A stretch of DNA of 64,000 bases from Shewanella sp. Arc9-LZ (GTDB lineage: Bacteria > Pseudomonadota > Gammaproteobacteria > Enterobacterales > Shewanellaceae): assembly GCF_010092445.1 (NCBI RefSeq), contig NZ_CP048031.1, positions 2,852,001 to 2,916,000 of the forward strand, given 5' to 3'. The notes beneath the pieces were generated by a model. The model saw only the letters and a list, made by a program, of their open reading frames with translations. It was not told the DNA's origin and made no database searches. Below are positions 26,455-36,063 of this stretch, in pieces. The position numbers were made by a program, and so were the translations under genes. How positions within the stretch are numbered: the stretch's first letter is position 1; each line of letters begins with the position of its first letter.

Positions 26455-27495
26455 ATGGCAAGCGAACTAAATCCACTGGGCCTTTTAGGCATTGAATTCA
26501 CCGAATTTGCTAGCCCAGATACAGAATACATGCACCAAGTATTCATTGATTTTGGTTTTTCGATGTTAAAAAAAACCAAAAATAATGACATTGTTTACTA
26601 CAAACAAAATGACATTAACTTTCTATTGAATAAAGGCCGTGCAGGCTTTTCTGCAGAATTCGCCAAATCTCATGGTCCGGCTATTTGTTCAATGGGTTGG
26701 CGTGTAGAAGATGCACAGTTTGCATTTACAGAAGCCGTTGCCCGTGGTGCAAAACCAGCCGATGATGCCAATAAAGACATGCCCTACCCAGCTATTTACG
26801 GTATCGGCGACAGTCTGATTTATTTTATTGACACTTTTGGTGAACAAAACAATATTTATCAAACTGACTTTGTCGATTTAGAACAGCCTATCGTAACGCC
26901 TGAGAAAGGCTTTATGGAAGTCGACCATTTAACCAATAATGTCTACAAAGGCACCATGGAAAAATGGGCTAACTTTTATAAAGACATTTTTGGTTTTACC
27001 GAAGTGCGTTATTTCGATATCAGCGGCGCTCAAACTGCTTTGGTATCTTATGCGCTACGCTCTCCAGACGGCAGTTTCTGCATCCCGATTAACGAAGGTA
27101 AAGGTAATAACAAAAATCAGATTGATGAATACTTAGGTGAATACAATGGCCCAGGTGTTCAACATCTGGCATTCAGAAGTCGTGACATTGTGGCCTCACT
27201 CGATGCTATGGAAGGCACCTCAATCAAAACACTGGATATTATTCCTGAATATTACGACACCATTTTCGAGAAGTTGCCACAAGTGACCGAAGATCACGAC
27301 CGTATCAAGCATCACCAGATTTTGGTTGATGGCGATGATGACGGTTATTTATTGCAAATTTTCACCAAAAATCTATTTGGGCCTATCTTCATTGAAATCA
27401 TTCAACGTAAAAATAACCTTGGCTTTGGCGAAGGTAACTTTACCGCGTTGTTTGAATCGATTGAACGCGATCAAATGAAACGCGGCGTGCTGTAA
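26455..27495 (+). CDS. hppD: 4-hydroxyphenylpyruvate dioxygenase
   Basis: HPPD converts 4-hydroxyphenylpyruvate to homogentisate, the substrate of the preceding gene product. The 346-residue protein has two vicinal-oxygen-chelate halves. The iron ligands are visible in FMEVDHLTNNV, GVQHLAFRS and FIEIIQRKN, and the conserved C-terminal NNLGFGEGNFTALFESIE is intact. An AAAGGA site precedes the ATG. Its homologue in Shewanella colwelliana was described as melA, responsible for pyomelanin. A terminator follows. The later pathway genes (maiA, fahA) are not in the window. Confidence 0.93.
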   Translation: MASELNPLGLLGIEFTEFASPDTEYMHQVFIDFGFSMLKKTKNNDIVYYKQNDINFLLNKGRAGFSAEFAKSHGPAICSMGWRVEDAQFAFTEAVARGAKPADDANKDMPYPAIYGIGDSLIYFIDTFGEQNNIYQTDFVDLEQPIVTPEKGFMEVDHLTNNVYKGTMEKWANFYKDIFGFTEVRYFDISGAQTALVSYALRSPDGSFCIPINEGKGNNKNQIDEYLGEYNGPGVQHLAFRSRDIVASLDAMEGTSIKTLDIIPEYYDTIFEKLPQVTEDHDRIKHHQILVDGDDDGYLLQIFTKNLFGPIFIEIIQRKNNLGFGEGNFTALFESIERDQMKRGVL

Positions 27496-27520
27496 TTTTA
27501 TAGACACGAAGTGATACATA

Positions 27521-27544
27521 AAAACCAGCAAATTGCTGGTTTTT
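27521..27544 (+). terminator. Terminator of hmgA-hppD
   Basis: AAAACCAGC and GCTGGTTTT pair around AAATT, followed by a T. Confidence 0.8.
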
Positions 27545-27598
27545 ATCATTTTAGGCCTTTACACTCTGCCATCTACATTCTAATCAAAGACCTTTCTA

Positions 27599-28216
27599 AT
27601 GCCAGATTACGCCGTACTCGCTGTGTTTATTCCAACGTTCTTTTTTGTGTCTATCACCCCCGGTATGTGCATGACTTTAGCCATGACACTCGGCATGAGT
27701 ATTGGTGTACGCAGAACCTTATGGATGATGTTAGGTGAATTAGTGGGCGTGGCGTTGGTCGCCATTGCAGCAGTACTTGGGGTTGCTAGCATCATGCTAA
27801 ATTACCCACAGGTGTTCGATATTCTTAAGTGGGTGGGTGGCGCTTACCTTGGCTACATTGGCATTAATATGTGGCGTGCTAAAGGCAAAATGGCCATCAT
27901 CACTGGTATTGAAGTTAAAGCCAGTCGCATGAGCTTAATCAGCCAAGGATTTATTACCGCGATTGCCAACCCTAAAGGTTGGGCTTTTATGATTTCGCTA
28001 TTACCGCCGTTTATTAATGTTGATAATGCCGTTGGGCCACAACTCGCCGTTTTGCTTAGTATTATAATGGTCACCGAAAGTGTGTCGATGCTGGCTTATG
28101 CCAGCGGCGGTAAGAGTTTACGATTATTTTTAAGTCGAGGCGATAATATCCGCTGGATGAATCGTATCGCCGGAAGTTTAATGATACTGGTTGGTATTTG
28201 GCTAGCGCTAGGCTAA
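27599..28216 (+). CDS. LysE/RhtB family amino-acid exporter
   Basis: The 205-residue inner-membrane protein has about six hydrophobic helices. The family motif appears early as FVSITPGMCMTLAMTLGMSIGVRRTLWMMLGELVGV, followed by GGAYLGYIGINMWR and FITAIANPKGWAFM. RhtB-type proteins export amino acids or their derivatives using the proton gradient. The substrate is unknown; the neighbouring tyrosine pathway is suggestive but not evidence. The ribosome site is weak. Confidence 0.85.
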   Translation: MPDYAVLAVFIPTFFFVSITPGMCMTLAMTLGMSIGVRRTLWMMLGELVGVALVAIAAVLGVASIMLNYPQVFDILKWVGGAYLGYIGINMWRAKGKMAIITGIEVKASRMSLISQGFITAIANPKGWAFMISLLPPFINVDNAVGPQLAVLLSIIMVTESVSMLAYASGGKSLRLFLSRGDNIRWMNRIAGSLMILVGIWLALG

Positions 28217-28257
28217 CCCAGAAAGCACATTTGATGAGTAATTAACCTCATATTATT

Positions 28258-29442
28258 TTATGTATTTTCAATCGATTTATACGGCAGTTGTTCGCACATT
28301 TGCTGTATATAAATGTCGATATGAGCTTGCTCTTGTTGACAAAAAGCACCGATGGCATCATTAAAACCTTCATGAGCAACAAAATGGCTTGAGGTGGTTT
28401 TCACAGGACGAAAACCTCGAGCCACTTTATGTTCGCCTTGTGCTCCTGCATCAAAAACTAATAATTGATTAGCGATAGCGTACTCAATACCTTGGTAATA
28501 ACATGCTTCAAAATGGACATAGTCGCATTCTGTTAACGCCCCCCAATAACGACCATATAAATGCGTGTCTGACACAAAATATAATGCTGATGCCACTAAT
28601 TGTGCGTCACTATTTTCAATCAATAATAATCGGATCATTGAGCCCATTGTTGCTGCTATCTGCTCAAAGAATGCTGCCGACAAGTACCCTTTATGACCAG
28701 AACGCTTTAAATAAGTATTTTGATAACAACGCACAAAATCCTGCCATTGCTCTGCACTCGCCTTATCGCCATCGATAAATCGGAATTGTAGCTGTTGTCT
28801 TGCAGAAATTCGTTCTTTAGTGATGTTTTTGCGTTTACGTGACGTTAATGTACTCAGAAAGTCATTAAAATCAGCATAATTTTGGTTGTGCCAATGAAAC
28901 TGACAACCAACACGCTCCATTACCCCTGCTTGTGCAAACTGTAGATGCTGCTCGGTATTGGTAAATAAACAATGCCAAGATGACCAGCCCTGTTTAATGA
29001 CAGTTTGTGACAGATAGGTTTGAATACCGTCAATCAAGGGCTGTTGATCGTGTTTTGATAAACTTGGGTCAATACCAATACGCCGCCCAGTTGTTGGAGT
29101 AAAAGGTATACTGCCCACAAGCTTAGGGTAATAGCCTATATTATGACGCTCATAAGCTTCTGCCCATGCCCAATCAAACACATATTCCCCCCAAGAATGA
29201 CTTTTAAGGTACAAGGGCATTAATGCAATAATATTATCGCCATCCATCACCATAAGGTGCATCGGCGTCCAACCCGTTTCAGCACTAACGCAGCGACTCA
29301 TTTCCAGAGCGGATAAATATTCATGCCGGGTAAAAGGATGAGATGATCCAAAAAAGATATTCCATATTGAAGAATCTATATTGCTAATACTATTAACAAA
29401 TTTATATTGATAAACTCGCGTTTGTGTTTGTTCCACCCACAC
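28258..29442 (-). CDS. GNAT-fold N-acyltransferase (DUF482/COG3146-like)
   Basis: The 394-residue protein contains the family blocks SHPFTRHEYLSALEMSRCVSAETGWTPMHL near the N-terminus, then DWAWAEAYERHNIGYYPKLVGSIPFTPTTGRRI. RKRKNITKERISARQQ comes in the middle, and FDAGAQGEHKVARGFRPVKTTSSHF near the C-terminus. The family is annotated as GNAT N-acyltransferase or peptidogalycan biosynthesis protein, with no firm substrate. There is no signal or membrane segment. The start is a GTG. It is convergent with the LysE gene and divergent from ggt. Confidence 0.8.
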   Translation of the reverse strand: MWVEQTQTRVYQYKFVNSISNIDSSIWNIFFGSSHPFTRHEYLSALEMSRCVSAETGWTPMHLMVMDGDNIIALMPLYLKSHSWGEYVFDWAWAEAYERHNIGYYPKLVGSIPFTPTTGRRIGIDPSLSKHDQQPLIDGIQTYLSQTVIKQGWSSWHCLFTNTEQHLQFAQAGVMERVGCQFHWHNQNYADFNDFLSTLTSRKRKNITKERISARQQLQFRFIDGDKASAEQWQDFVRCYQNTYLKRSGHKGYLSAAFFEQIAATMGSMIRLLLIENSDAQLVASALYFVSDTHLYGRYWGALTECDYVHFEACYYQGIEYAIANQLLVFDAGAQGEHKVARGFRPVKTTSSHFVAHEGFNDAIGAFCQQEQAHIDIYIQQMCEQLPYKSIENT

Positions 29443-29548
29443 CTACCCTATAATAAATAACACTCAACCGCTAAAACTCATACCAATTATTGCTATCATG
29501 TGGCATGTTCTATCACAGTATCTTCTCAATACACACCAAGGATTGATC

Positions 29549-31300
29549 GTGACACGATTCCCTAAATTAACACCGCTTTTTTTGAGCACCGCATTAACAC
29601 TCACACTTTGTTATCCTGCGCTTCATATTGCTGACAGCCAAGCAAATGAAGCTTCAATCTTCAGTGAAATGGCAACGGCTCAGCCAATCTATGCTAAGCA
29701 TGGCATGGTTTCAAGCCAAGAAGCCATAGCTAGCCAAATTGGTGTTGATATTTTAAAACAAGGTGGCAACGCGGTCGATGCGGCCGTAGCAGTGGCATAT
29801 GCACTTGCAGTAACCTTACCTCGCGCGGGTAATATTGGTGGTGGTGGTTTTATGCTAGTGCATTTAGCCGAGCAAAATAAAACCATTGCTATCGATTACC
29901 GTGAAACAGCCCCTGCTAAAGCGCACAAAGATATCTTCCTTGATGAACAAGGCAATGCAGTTGACAAACTCAGTCGTGAGCATGGACTAGCTGTGGGCGT
30001 ACCTGGAACCGTTATGGGGATGGAACTGGCCTTAAAACAATATGGCACCATGAAAATGGCGCAAGTGATCAAGCCTGCTATTAAGCTCGCCAAAGACGGT
30101 ATAGTTGTTACTTCAGATCTATCAAACTCATTAGCGGGCCTTAAATCTCGTATTACTCAATGGCCAAGTTCAGCAGCAATTTTCTACCATGCCGACGGCA
30201 GTAATTATCAAGTCAATGAATTGCTCAAACAACCTGAGTTAGCACAGTCTTTATCGTTGATTGCCCAGAAAGGTAGTAAAGGGTTTTATCAAGGTGAAAC
30301 GGCTGAAAAAATTGTCTCTGCGGTCCAAAATGCTGGCGGGGTAATGAGTTTAACTGATTTAGCTAACTACAAAGTTGTTGAGCGCGAACCGGTTCGAGGT
30401 AATTATCGAGGCTACGAAGTGGTATCTATGCCGCCGCCATCTTCAGGGGGTATTCATATTATCGAAATGCTCAATGTACTCGAGCAATTCCCCATTGATA
30501 AATTAGGCCACAATAGCGCAAACACTTTGCATCTTATGGCCGAAACCATGAAATATGCCTATGCTGATCGTAGTGAGTATTTAGGCGACCCAGATTTTGT
30601 TACTGTGCCTGTTAAACAATTGACTAGCAAACAATACGCAAAAGAGATTGCCAGTAAAATCGCCATCAATAAAACCACCCCTAGCAGCGAAATTAAGCCG
30701 GGGAAACTAGCACCATATGAGAGCGATCAAACTACCCACTTCTCGGTTATCGATAAATGGGGCAATGCTGTTGCTAACACCTATACCCTTAACTTCAGTT
30801 ATGGTTCAGGCTTAGTCGCTAAAGGTACTGGGATTTTATTAAACAATGAAATGGATGACTTTTCGGTTAAACCAGGTACCCCTAATGGTTATGGCTTAAT
30901 TGGTGGGGAAGCAAATGCAGTGCAAGGAAATAAGCGCCCTCTTAGCTCCATGAGTCCAACCATGGTAATGAAAGATGGCAAACCTTTCATTGTTACCGGC
31001 AGCCCTGGTGGCTCGCGGATTATTAATATTACGCTGCAAATGATCATGAATGTAATAGATCATAACTTAAACATTGCCGAAGCAACCGCTGCTGCACGTA
31101 TGCATCACCAATGGTTACCTGATTTTATTTGGGTGGAACATACATTGAATCGCGATACTATTTCATTACTTGAAGCCAAAGGTCACAAAGTGAAAGTGCA
31201 AGAGTCGATTGGCAGTACTCAATCGATAATGATGACAGAGCAAGGTCTTTTTGGCGCTTCAGATCCAAGACGCGCGGGTTCTGCCGCCATCGGCTATTAA
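29549..31300 (+). CDS. ggt: Gamma-glutamyltransferase (glutathione hydrolase) proenzyme
   Basis: This periplasmic enzyme hydrolyses or transfers the gamma-glutamyl group of glutathione. The roughly 583-residue precursor has a signal peptide, then GVDILKQGGNAVDAAVAVAYALAV, RAGNIGGGGFML and YRETAP in the large subunit. Self-cleavage is expected before the threonine in DQTTHFSVIDKWGNAVANTYTLN. The small subunit keeps GILLNNEMDDF, SSMSPTMV and TGSPGGSRI. I chose the GTG at 29549, with an AAGGA site eight bases upstream, because it starts directly at the signal peptide. It stands alone. Confidence 0.9.
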   Translation: MTRFPKLTPLFLSTALTLTLCYPALHIADSQANEASIFSEMATAQPIYAKHGMVSSQEAIASQIGVDILKQGGNAVDAAVAVAYALAVTLPRAGNIGGGGFMLVHLAEQNKTIAIDYRETAPAKAHKDIFLDEQGNAVDKLSREHGLAVGVPGTVMGMELALKQYGTMKMAQVIKPAIKLAKDGIVVTSDLSNSLAGLKSRITQWPSSAAIFYHADGSNYQVNELLKQPELAQSLSLIAQKGSKGFYQGETAEKIVSAVQNAGGVMSLTDLANYKVVEREPVRGNYRGYEVVSMPPPSSGGIHIIEMLNVLEQFPIDKLGHNSANTLHLMAETMKYAYADRSEYLGDPDFVTVPVKQLTSKQYAKEIASKIAINKTTPSSEIKPGKLAPYESDQTTHFSVIDKWGNAVANTYTLNFSYGSGLVAKGTGILLNNEMDDFSVKPGTPNGYGLIGGEANAVQGNKRPLSSMSPTMVMKDGKPFIVTGSPGGSRIINITLQMIMNVIDHNLNIAEATAAARMHHQWLPDFIWVEHTLNRDTISLLEAKGHKVKVQESIGSTQSIMMTEQGLFGASDPRRAGSAAIGY

Positions 31301-31326
31301 TACCATTAACCATTACCCTTAAAGCA

Positions 31327-31357
31327 ATAGCGGCTTTACATAATCTAAAGCCGCTAT
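31327..31357 (+). terminator. Possible terminator of ggt
   Basis: ATAGCGGCTTTA and TAAAGCCGCTAT form perfect 12-bp arms around seven bases, 27 bases after the ggt stop. No T-run follows, so the call is moderate. Confidence 0.5.
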
Positions 31358-31757
31358 CATTGATAATAAAGTAACAAAAATCATTAACAATATCGTTCTC
31401 ACGCTAGCGGTACTTACCTAATTCGAAATCATTTCGAATACATAAAAAGTTCATCTTGATGGTTCACAATTAAAATATGTTAAATCAAACATAAACTATA
31501 TTAACTCACAAAAAATAACATATTCATCGCCTATCAAACTTGTTTATAATCATAATGTTAAATGGACACCTCATTCAAGGGTGAATAATATTTTATTATA
31601 TTAAAACAAAATCAATATTGTATTTCCAACGAGTTGAACAATACTAACATCGCAATGTGATTGTTTATTAAGCTTTAGCTTTTGTTAGTGATTTTATCCC
31701 ATTATTTAAAGTGATATTATTGTAACCATGTTAAATAAATTGATTACATAAGGTTAT
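31358..31757. other. AT-rich non-coding region before the chemoreceptor gene
   Basis: No gene is visible in these 400 bp. The composition is very AT-rich with many TTAAAT/AATATT blocks. An AAGG ribosome site lies just before 31758. No clear promoter could be fixed by eye. Confidence 0.4.
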
Positions 31758-33374
31758 ATGCTGCTGACAAATTTAAAAATTAAGCACAGAATTACCCTAC
31801 TTACTGTTGTCGCCATTTTGTCGTTTGTGATTTCTTTAATTATTAACAATCAAACTGGTGAAAACAATGCACAACGGTTAAACGGACTTCAAAACCAACT
31901 TTATCCCGCACTTAATCTAGCAACCATAAATCAAGGGTTGTTACTGCAATTAGATCAAACTATTCAGTCAGCAATAACCACAGGCGAAGAAGACAGCTTA
32001 GACATAGCTAAAACGATGGTGAAGCAAATTACGGATAATTTAAATGAGTTAGCCATTTTACTTCCTGCTGAAGAAATAAATACACAGCAATTGATTCGTG
32101 ACATTACCCTTTATCATGAAAATGCTAGAAGCCTTGCTGCCGAGTTTATAAAGGATGATGTTGACTTTAGTAAAATTCAAACTCAAGCGACAGATAATGC
32201 CAAGCGATATCAAACTTTAGTTAAACAATTTGCGGCCAAGAAGAAAGATTATTCAACAGAGTTTGAGCAACGGATCCAATTAACCATAGCCAGTACTGAA
32301 CGTGCAGAAAATAGTCTAATGCTCATTGGTATTGCGGCTACAGTCGTCATGATTGCAGTAGGAGTCTTAGTTAATAAATCAATTATTAGTACTATCGACA
32401 ATGTAACCCAGTCACTTCGTAACATATCCCAAGGTGAAGGCGATCTACGATCACGGATTCAGTATGCAGGCAAAGATGAAATAGCACAGCTTGTTTATTG
32501 GTTTAATCAATTTGTGTCTAAACTTCAATCGTCTATTGCCGATACAAAGAATACCACTGAAAATTTAACCGAAGTTGCAGCAACGTTACTCAGTGGTAGT
32601 CAATACAGTGAACTCAATGTACAGCAACAAAATGAATCCATTGAGCAGATATCACAAGCCATGAAAGAAATGTTTGTCAGTGTCACTCATATTGCTGAAT
32701 ACGCATCAAGCGCAGCGCTTGATGCTGAGAATGCCAACACTGAGGCAAAACAAGGCGTTGTTATTGTTAACGATGCTGTTATTACCATTAATACCTTGGC
32801 TGAAGAAGTACAGCAAACTGCGGTTGTCGTTAATCAATTGGACGCATATACCCATAATGTTAATGACATATTAGACACGATAAGAAGTATTGCAGATCAG
32901 ACTAATTTACTCGCACTTAACGCTGCGATTGAAGCCGCGCGTGCTGGTGAACATGGGCGCGGGTTTGCGGTAGTTGCAGATGAAGTCAGAACATTGGCCT
33001 CTAGAACACAAACCTCGACCCAAGAAATCCAACAAGTGCTACAAGAATTACGCTCCACGTCTAAACAAGCCGTTGACGCGATGGCTCGTGGTATCAACAC
33101 TGCAGCAATAGGGGTTAAATCAACCTCTTTAGCCGGTGAAGCCTTACAACGTATAACAGGTAAAGTGAGTGCAATATCAGAGGTTAATGACCAAATTGCG
33201 GCTGCCACCGAAGAACAACATACAACTTCGGTGTTGATTCAGCAATATGTAGCTGAAATGGAAGCCGGTTCACAGAAAGTCAGGGTAACGACGGCTGATA
33301 TGGGAGGGATCAGTGTTGATATTCAAAATATAAGTGAAAGACTACAATCAATTACTAACCAATTTAAGGTGTGA
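31758..33374 (+). CDS. Methyl-accepting chemotaxis protein
   Basis: The 538-residue receptor has a first membrane helix (about residues 11-29), a periplasmic helical domain (about 30-190), and a second helix (about 192-212). A HAMP segment follows, containing [15 protein letters not shown]. The long signalling domain includes the hallmark hairpin [42 protein letters not shown]. The periplasmic part has the all-helical look of a four-helix-bundle sensor; its ligand is unknown. A porin and a small binding-protein-like gene follow in the same direction after 80 bp, suggesting a shared nutrient theme. Confidence 0.9.
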   Translation: MLLTNLKIKHRITLLTVVAILSFVISLIINNQTGENNAQRLNGLQNQLYPALNLATINQGLLLQLDQTIQSAITTGEEDSLDIAKTMVKQITDNLNELAILLPAEEINTQQLIRDITLYHENARSLAAEFIKDDVDFSKIQTQATDNAKRYQTLVKQFAAKKKDYSTEFEQRIQLTIASTERAENSLMLIGIAATVVMIAVGVLVNKSIISTIDNVTQSLRNISQGEGDLRSRIQYAGKDEIAQLVYWFNQFVSKLQSSIADTKNTTENLTEVAATLLSGSQYSELNVQQQNESIEQISQAMKEMFVSVTHIAEYASSAALDAENANTEAKQGVVIVNDAVITINTLAEEVQQTAVVVNQLDAYTHNVNDILDTIRSIADQTNLLALNAAIEAARAGEHGRGFAVVADEVRTLASRTQTSTQEIQQVLQELRSTSKQAVDAMARGINTAAIGVKSTSLAGEALQRITGKVSAISEVNDQIAAATEEQHTTSVLIQQYVAEMEAGSQKVRVTTADMGGISVDIQNISERLQSITNQFKV

Positions 33375-33454
33375 GATTGATTGTAAATGCAGTAGCAGAA
33401 AACCAAAAATATAAGCCCTAAAGGCATATTGAGTGATGATCAAGGAGTAACACC

Positions 33455-34678
33455 ATGCAGTTTAATTTAAAAGTATTATCTGTTGCAATATCAATGGCAA
33501 TGATACCTAACCTAGCAACAGCAGATGAAGCTGCTGATGCAAAAATAGCTAAGTTAGAGCAGCAAGTTCAAACGCTGCAAAAACAACAAAATGCTAGCCT
33601 AACTGACAAAGTAAAATTTAACGGCTTTATTAGTGGAGCCTATATCAGCTCTGACAATGATGCTGGTTATAATAATGCAGATTCAAGTGCTGATTTTAAC
33701 GAAGACAGTAAATTAGGGCTACAAGGTACCTTTAACATTTCTGACAATACTCAAGCAGTATTACAGTTAATGATGCGCGGTAAATACGACTGGGAAGTTG
33801 AAGCAGAATGGGCCTATTTATCTCATCGCTTTGAAAACGGCGTCAAGATTCGTGGTGGTAAACTGCGAGTCCCTTTATTCATGTACTCTGATTACTTAGA
33901 TGTTGGCTACGCACAGCCATTTGCTCGTCCACCACAAGAAGTATACGGCGCTATTCCGTTTTCGTCTTACACAGGCGCTGGCGTGTCATACGATGTTGAA
34001 TATGATGACTCAACCTTAACAATGCAAGCCTTTGGTGGTGAGTCAGATGTTAAAAATTCAGCGGTTGAACTCAGTAACCTTATGGGTGCTAACCTGAGCT
34101 GGACTGACGAAATATGGACTTTACGTGCCGTATACGCTCAAGCACAACTAGACGGACCTATTGTTAATGAAGTTGACGTAACATTAGCGCCTGGAGTGAA
34201 CACCCAAGCGAACTATACGGTATTAGAACTTGATGATGATAAAGGTTCTTTCGTCGGAGTGGGTGCAAGTTACGACAATGGTGAAGTCATTGCGATAACA
34301 GAATGGACTCGTTCAGAAATTGATAACGCTTACCCTGATATTGATTCTGGTTACTTAACATTAGGCTATCGTATTAAGGAATTTACGCCTTACGCTACTG
34401 TTGCTTATACGAAAACTCAAGATAATGATGAGCGTCTACCTTTATCTACAGCGGCTGCAATTCAGATGGTCGCCTTTAATGCTGAACGTATGGCTTACAG
34501 TATTGGTTTGCGATGGGATGCAATTGATAACGTTGCGATTAAATTTGATGTCACCTACGCCGATGATTTTGGTGACACTTCAGGTGGATTCTTAGGCAAC
34601 AACTTGGACACGTCAACAGGTAAATTCACTTACGATGACACCTTGATTTACACCGTTAAATTCGACGCAGTATTTTAA
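33455..34678 (+). CDS. Outer-membrane porin-like beta-barrel protein
   Basis: The 407-residue protein has a signal peptide (probable cut after NLATA). A short coiled-coil follows (about residues 25-48, AKIAKLEQQVQTLQKQQ), as seen in trimeric phosphate- or sugar-type porins, and then a barrel of alternating strands that ends in a terminal phenylalanine (FDAVF), the usual insertion signal. The VAYTKTQDNDE and ALRSPDG-free loops are acidic. The substrate is not deducible. AAGGAG precedes the ATG. It is followed within 11 bases by a small binding-protein-like gene, so the two are surely co-transcribed. Confidence 0.82.
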   Translation: MQFNLKVLSVAISMAMIPNLATADEAADAKIAKLEQQVQTLQKQQNASLTDKVKFNGFISGAYISSDNDAGYNNADSSADFNEDSKLGLQGTFNISDNTQAVLQLMMRGKYDWEVEAEWAYLSHRFENGVKIRGGKLRVPLFMYSDYLDVGYAQPFARPPQEVYGAIPFSSYTGAGVSYDVEYDDSTLTMQAFGGESDVKNSAVELSNLMGANLSWTDEIWTLRAVYAQAQLDGPIVNEVDVTLAPGVNTQANYTVLELDDDKGSFVGVGASYDNGEVIAITEWTRSEIDNAYPDIDSGYLTLGYRIKEFTPYATVAYTKTQDNDERLPLSTAAAIQMVAFNAERMAYSIGLRWDAIDNVAIKFDVTYADDFGDTSGGFLGNNLDTSTGKFTYDDTLIYTVKFDAVF

Positions 34679-34689
34679 GGGGTATGATA

Positions 34690-35085
34690 ATGAAAAAATT
34701 ATTAACAATTTTAGCACTAAGTTTAACTGCCGTTACCTCATCTAATGCTGCTGTAGTGATTATTGGCAATCCTGCTGCTGCAGATATTTCAATTAATGAT
34801 GTAAAAAAAGCTTTTTTAGGAAAAGGTGATTCTTCAGTCGTCGTTTACGAATTAGAAGAAGGTAATCCTATTCGCAGTGAGTTTCATCAAGCTGTTACCG
34901 GTAAGTCAGATGCTCAACTGAAAGCATTTTGGTCTAAGCAAGTCTTCACAGGTAAAGGTACTCCACCTCCTGCGGTTTCTGGTGCAAGTGCGATGAAATC
35001 AGCAATTGCAAGCAATCCAAATGCCATTGGCTACATTGATGAAGCAGACGTTGATGCCACAGTAAAAATCATTATTAAGCCATAA
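34690..35085 (+). CDS. Small PstS-like phosphate-binding-family protein
   Basis: The 131-residue exported protein (signal cut about after SNA) keeps only one lobe of a PstS-type fold. VVIIGNPAAADISINDVKKAFLGKG begins the domain, then FHQAVTGKSDAQLKAFWSKQVFTGKG, and it ends SAIASNPNAIGYIDEADVD. Proteins like this are annotated as phosphate ABC transporter substrate-binding protein although they are half the normal length. I chose the ATG at 34690, which is spaced seven bases from AAGGGG. No ABC permease lies nearby, so it may act with the porin and the chemoreceptor. Confidence 0.75.
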   Translation: MKKLLTILALSLTAVTSSNAAVVIIGNPAAADISINDVKKAFLGKGDSSVVVYELEEGNPIRSEFHQAVTGKSDAQLKAFWSKQVFTGKGTPPPAVSGASAMKSAIASNPNAIGYIDEADVDATVKIIIKP

Positions 35086-35164
35086 ATAATAATGAAATTG
35101 TGATTAATACTCACCAAATAGGGTAGAAACATAACCAGCGATGGTTTGACAGTAACCAAAAAAC

Positions 35165-35198
35165 AAACCGAGCAATTACCACGATTGCTCGGTTTTTT
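35165..35198 (+). terminator. Terminator of the porin/binding-protein operon
   Basis: AAACCGAGCAAT (35165-35176) and ATTGCTCGGTTT (35184-35195) pair perfectly, with six Ts in a row at the end. Confidence 0.88.
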
Positions 35199-36063
35199 GT
35201 TGCTAACTCATCAATAAAACATTGAGCCGACTAAGTTAATAGCATCAAAACATATCAACAATCCGTTTATTAATGTTTATGGTACTTTGCTGATATCCAT
35301 AAACTAATAAATATTGCCCGCAATATGATATTCAGGCCATTGAAACTACGATTGATGAGTTATACCAGAGAGTTAGTACTCGCATTGATAATCGTTAAAT
35401 ATCTGCCTTGCCATATGATTGAAGCAATAGAATAATCATATTAATTTCACTCGCGTCAAATACATATTTTTAATTTAACAGATCATGTACCGATGAAATG
35501 GTACAGATAACTAAAAGGTAAAGATGCAAGTATTAAAACGCTGTTACCTAGCAAAGGTTGATTAAAGGATAAACCTTAATATATTAAGATTTTAATTCTA
35601 TTATTAACCATACCCGTTATGGTTTTGGTCGTGTTAATTTTAACCAGCACAGTGAATATTATTACATTTATAATGACTATTTAGTCTAAATAAGCAGAAT
35701 TTATATATTTAGTGACATAAGTGTTATTCATAGTAAACCATGAAATAAGTTCATAGTTCCAGTCTTAGTCTTAGTCTTAGTCTTAGTCTTAGTCTTAGTC
35801 TTTATTAAGTAAACAGAAAAATTAATATAAAATACAATGATAGCCAGTCAGCTTTTTATCACTTTTTATGGCTATTAATTGCGCGAACGCACTCATTAAT
35901 CATATTAATTCAGCGTTCCATCACAATTTATTCATATCTTATGCTTATAATCACCGCGGTGTTTTCATTTTATTATCAAAATAGTTAAGGAACGTTAACA
36001 CTACGTAAGAGGCAAAAACAGAAAAAATACGCCTCGGGGTCAAATAAATATAGAGAGTAAAAT
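35199..36063. other. Long intergenic region before the CpdB-type gene
   Basis: These 865 bp hold no convincing complete gene. A 31-codon open stretch (35303-35398) reads as an amphipathic tail ending DELYQRVSTRIDNR and could be the end of a lost gene. A six-base tandem repeat occurs at 35761-35802. Near 35945-36000 lies the probable promoter of the CpdB-type gene, though no consensus is clear. Confidence 0.4.
35761..35802 (+). repeat. Hexanucleotide tandem repeat (AGTCTT) x 7
   Basis: Seven uninterrupted copies of AGTCTT cover 42 bp, ending 261 bp upstream of the CpdB-type start codon. Copy number could vary by slippage. Confidence 0.95.
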
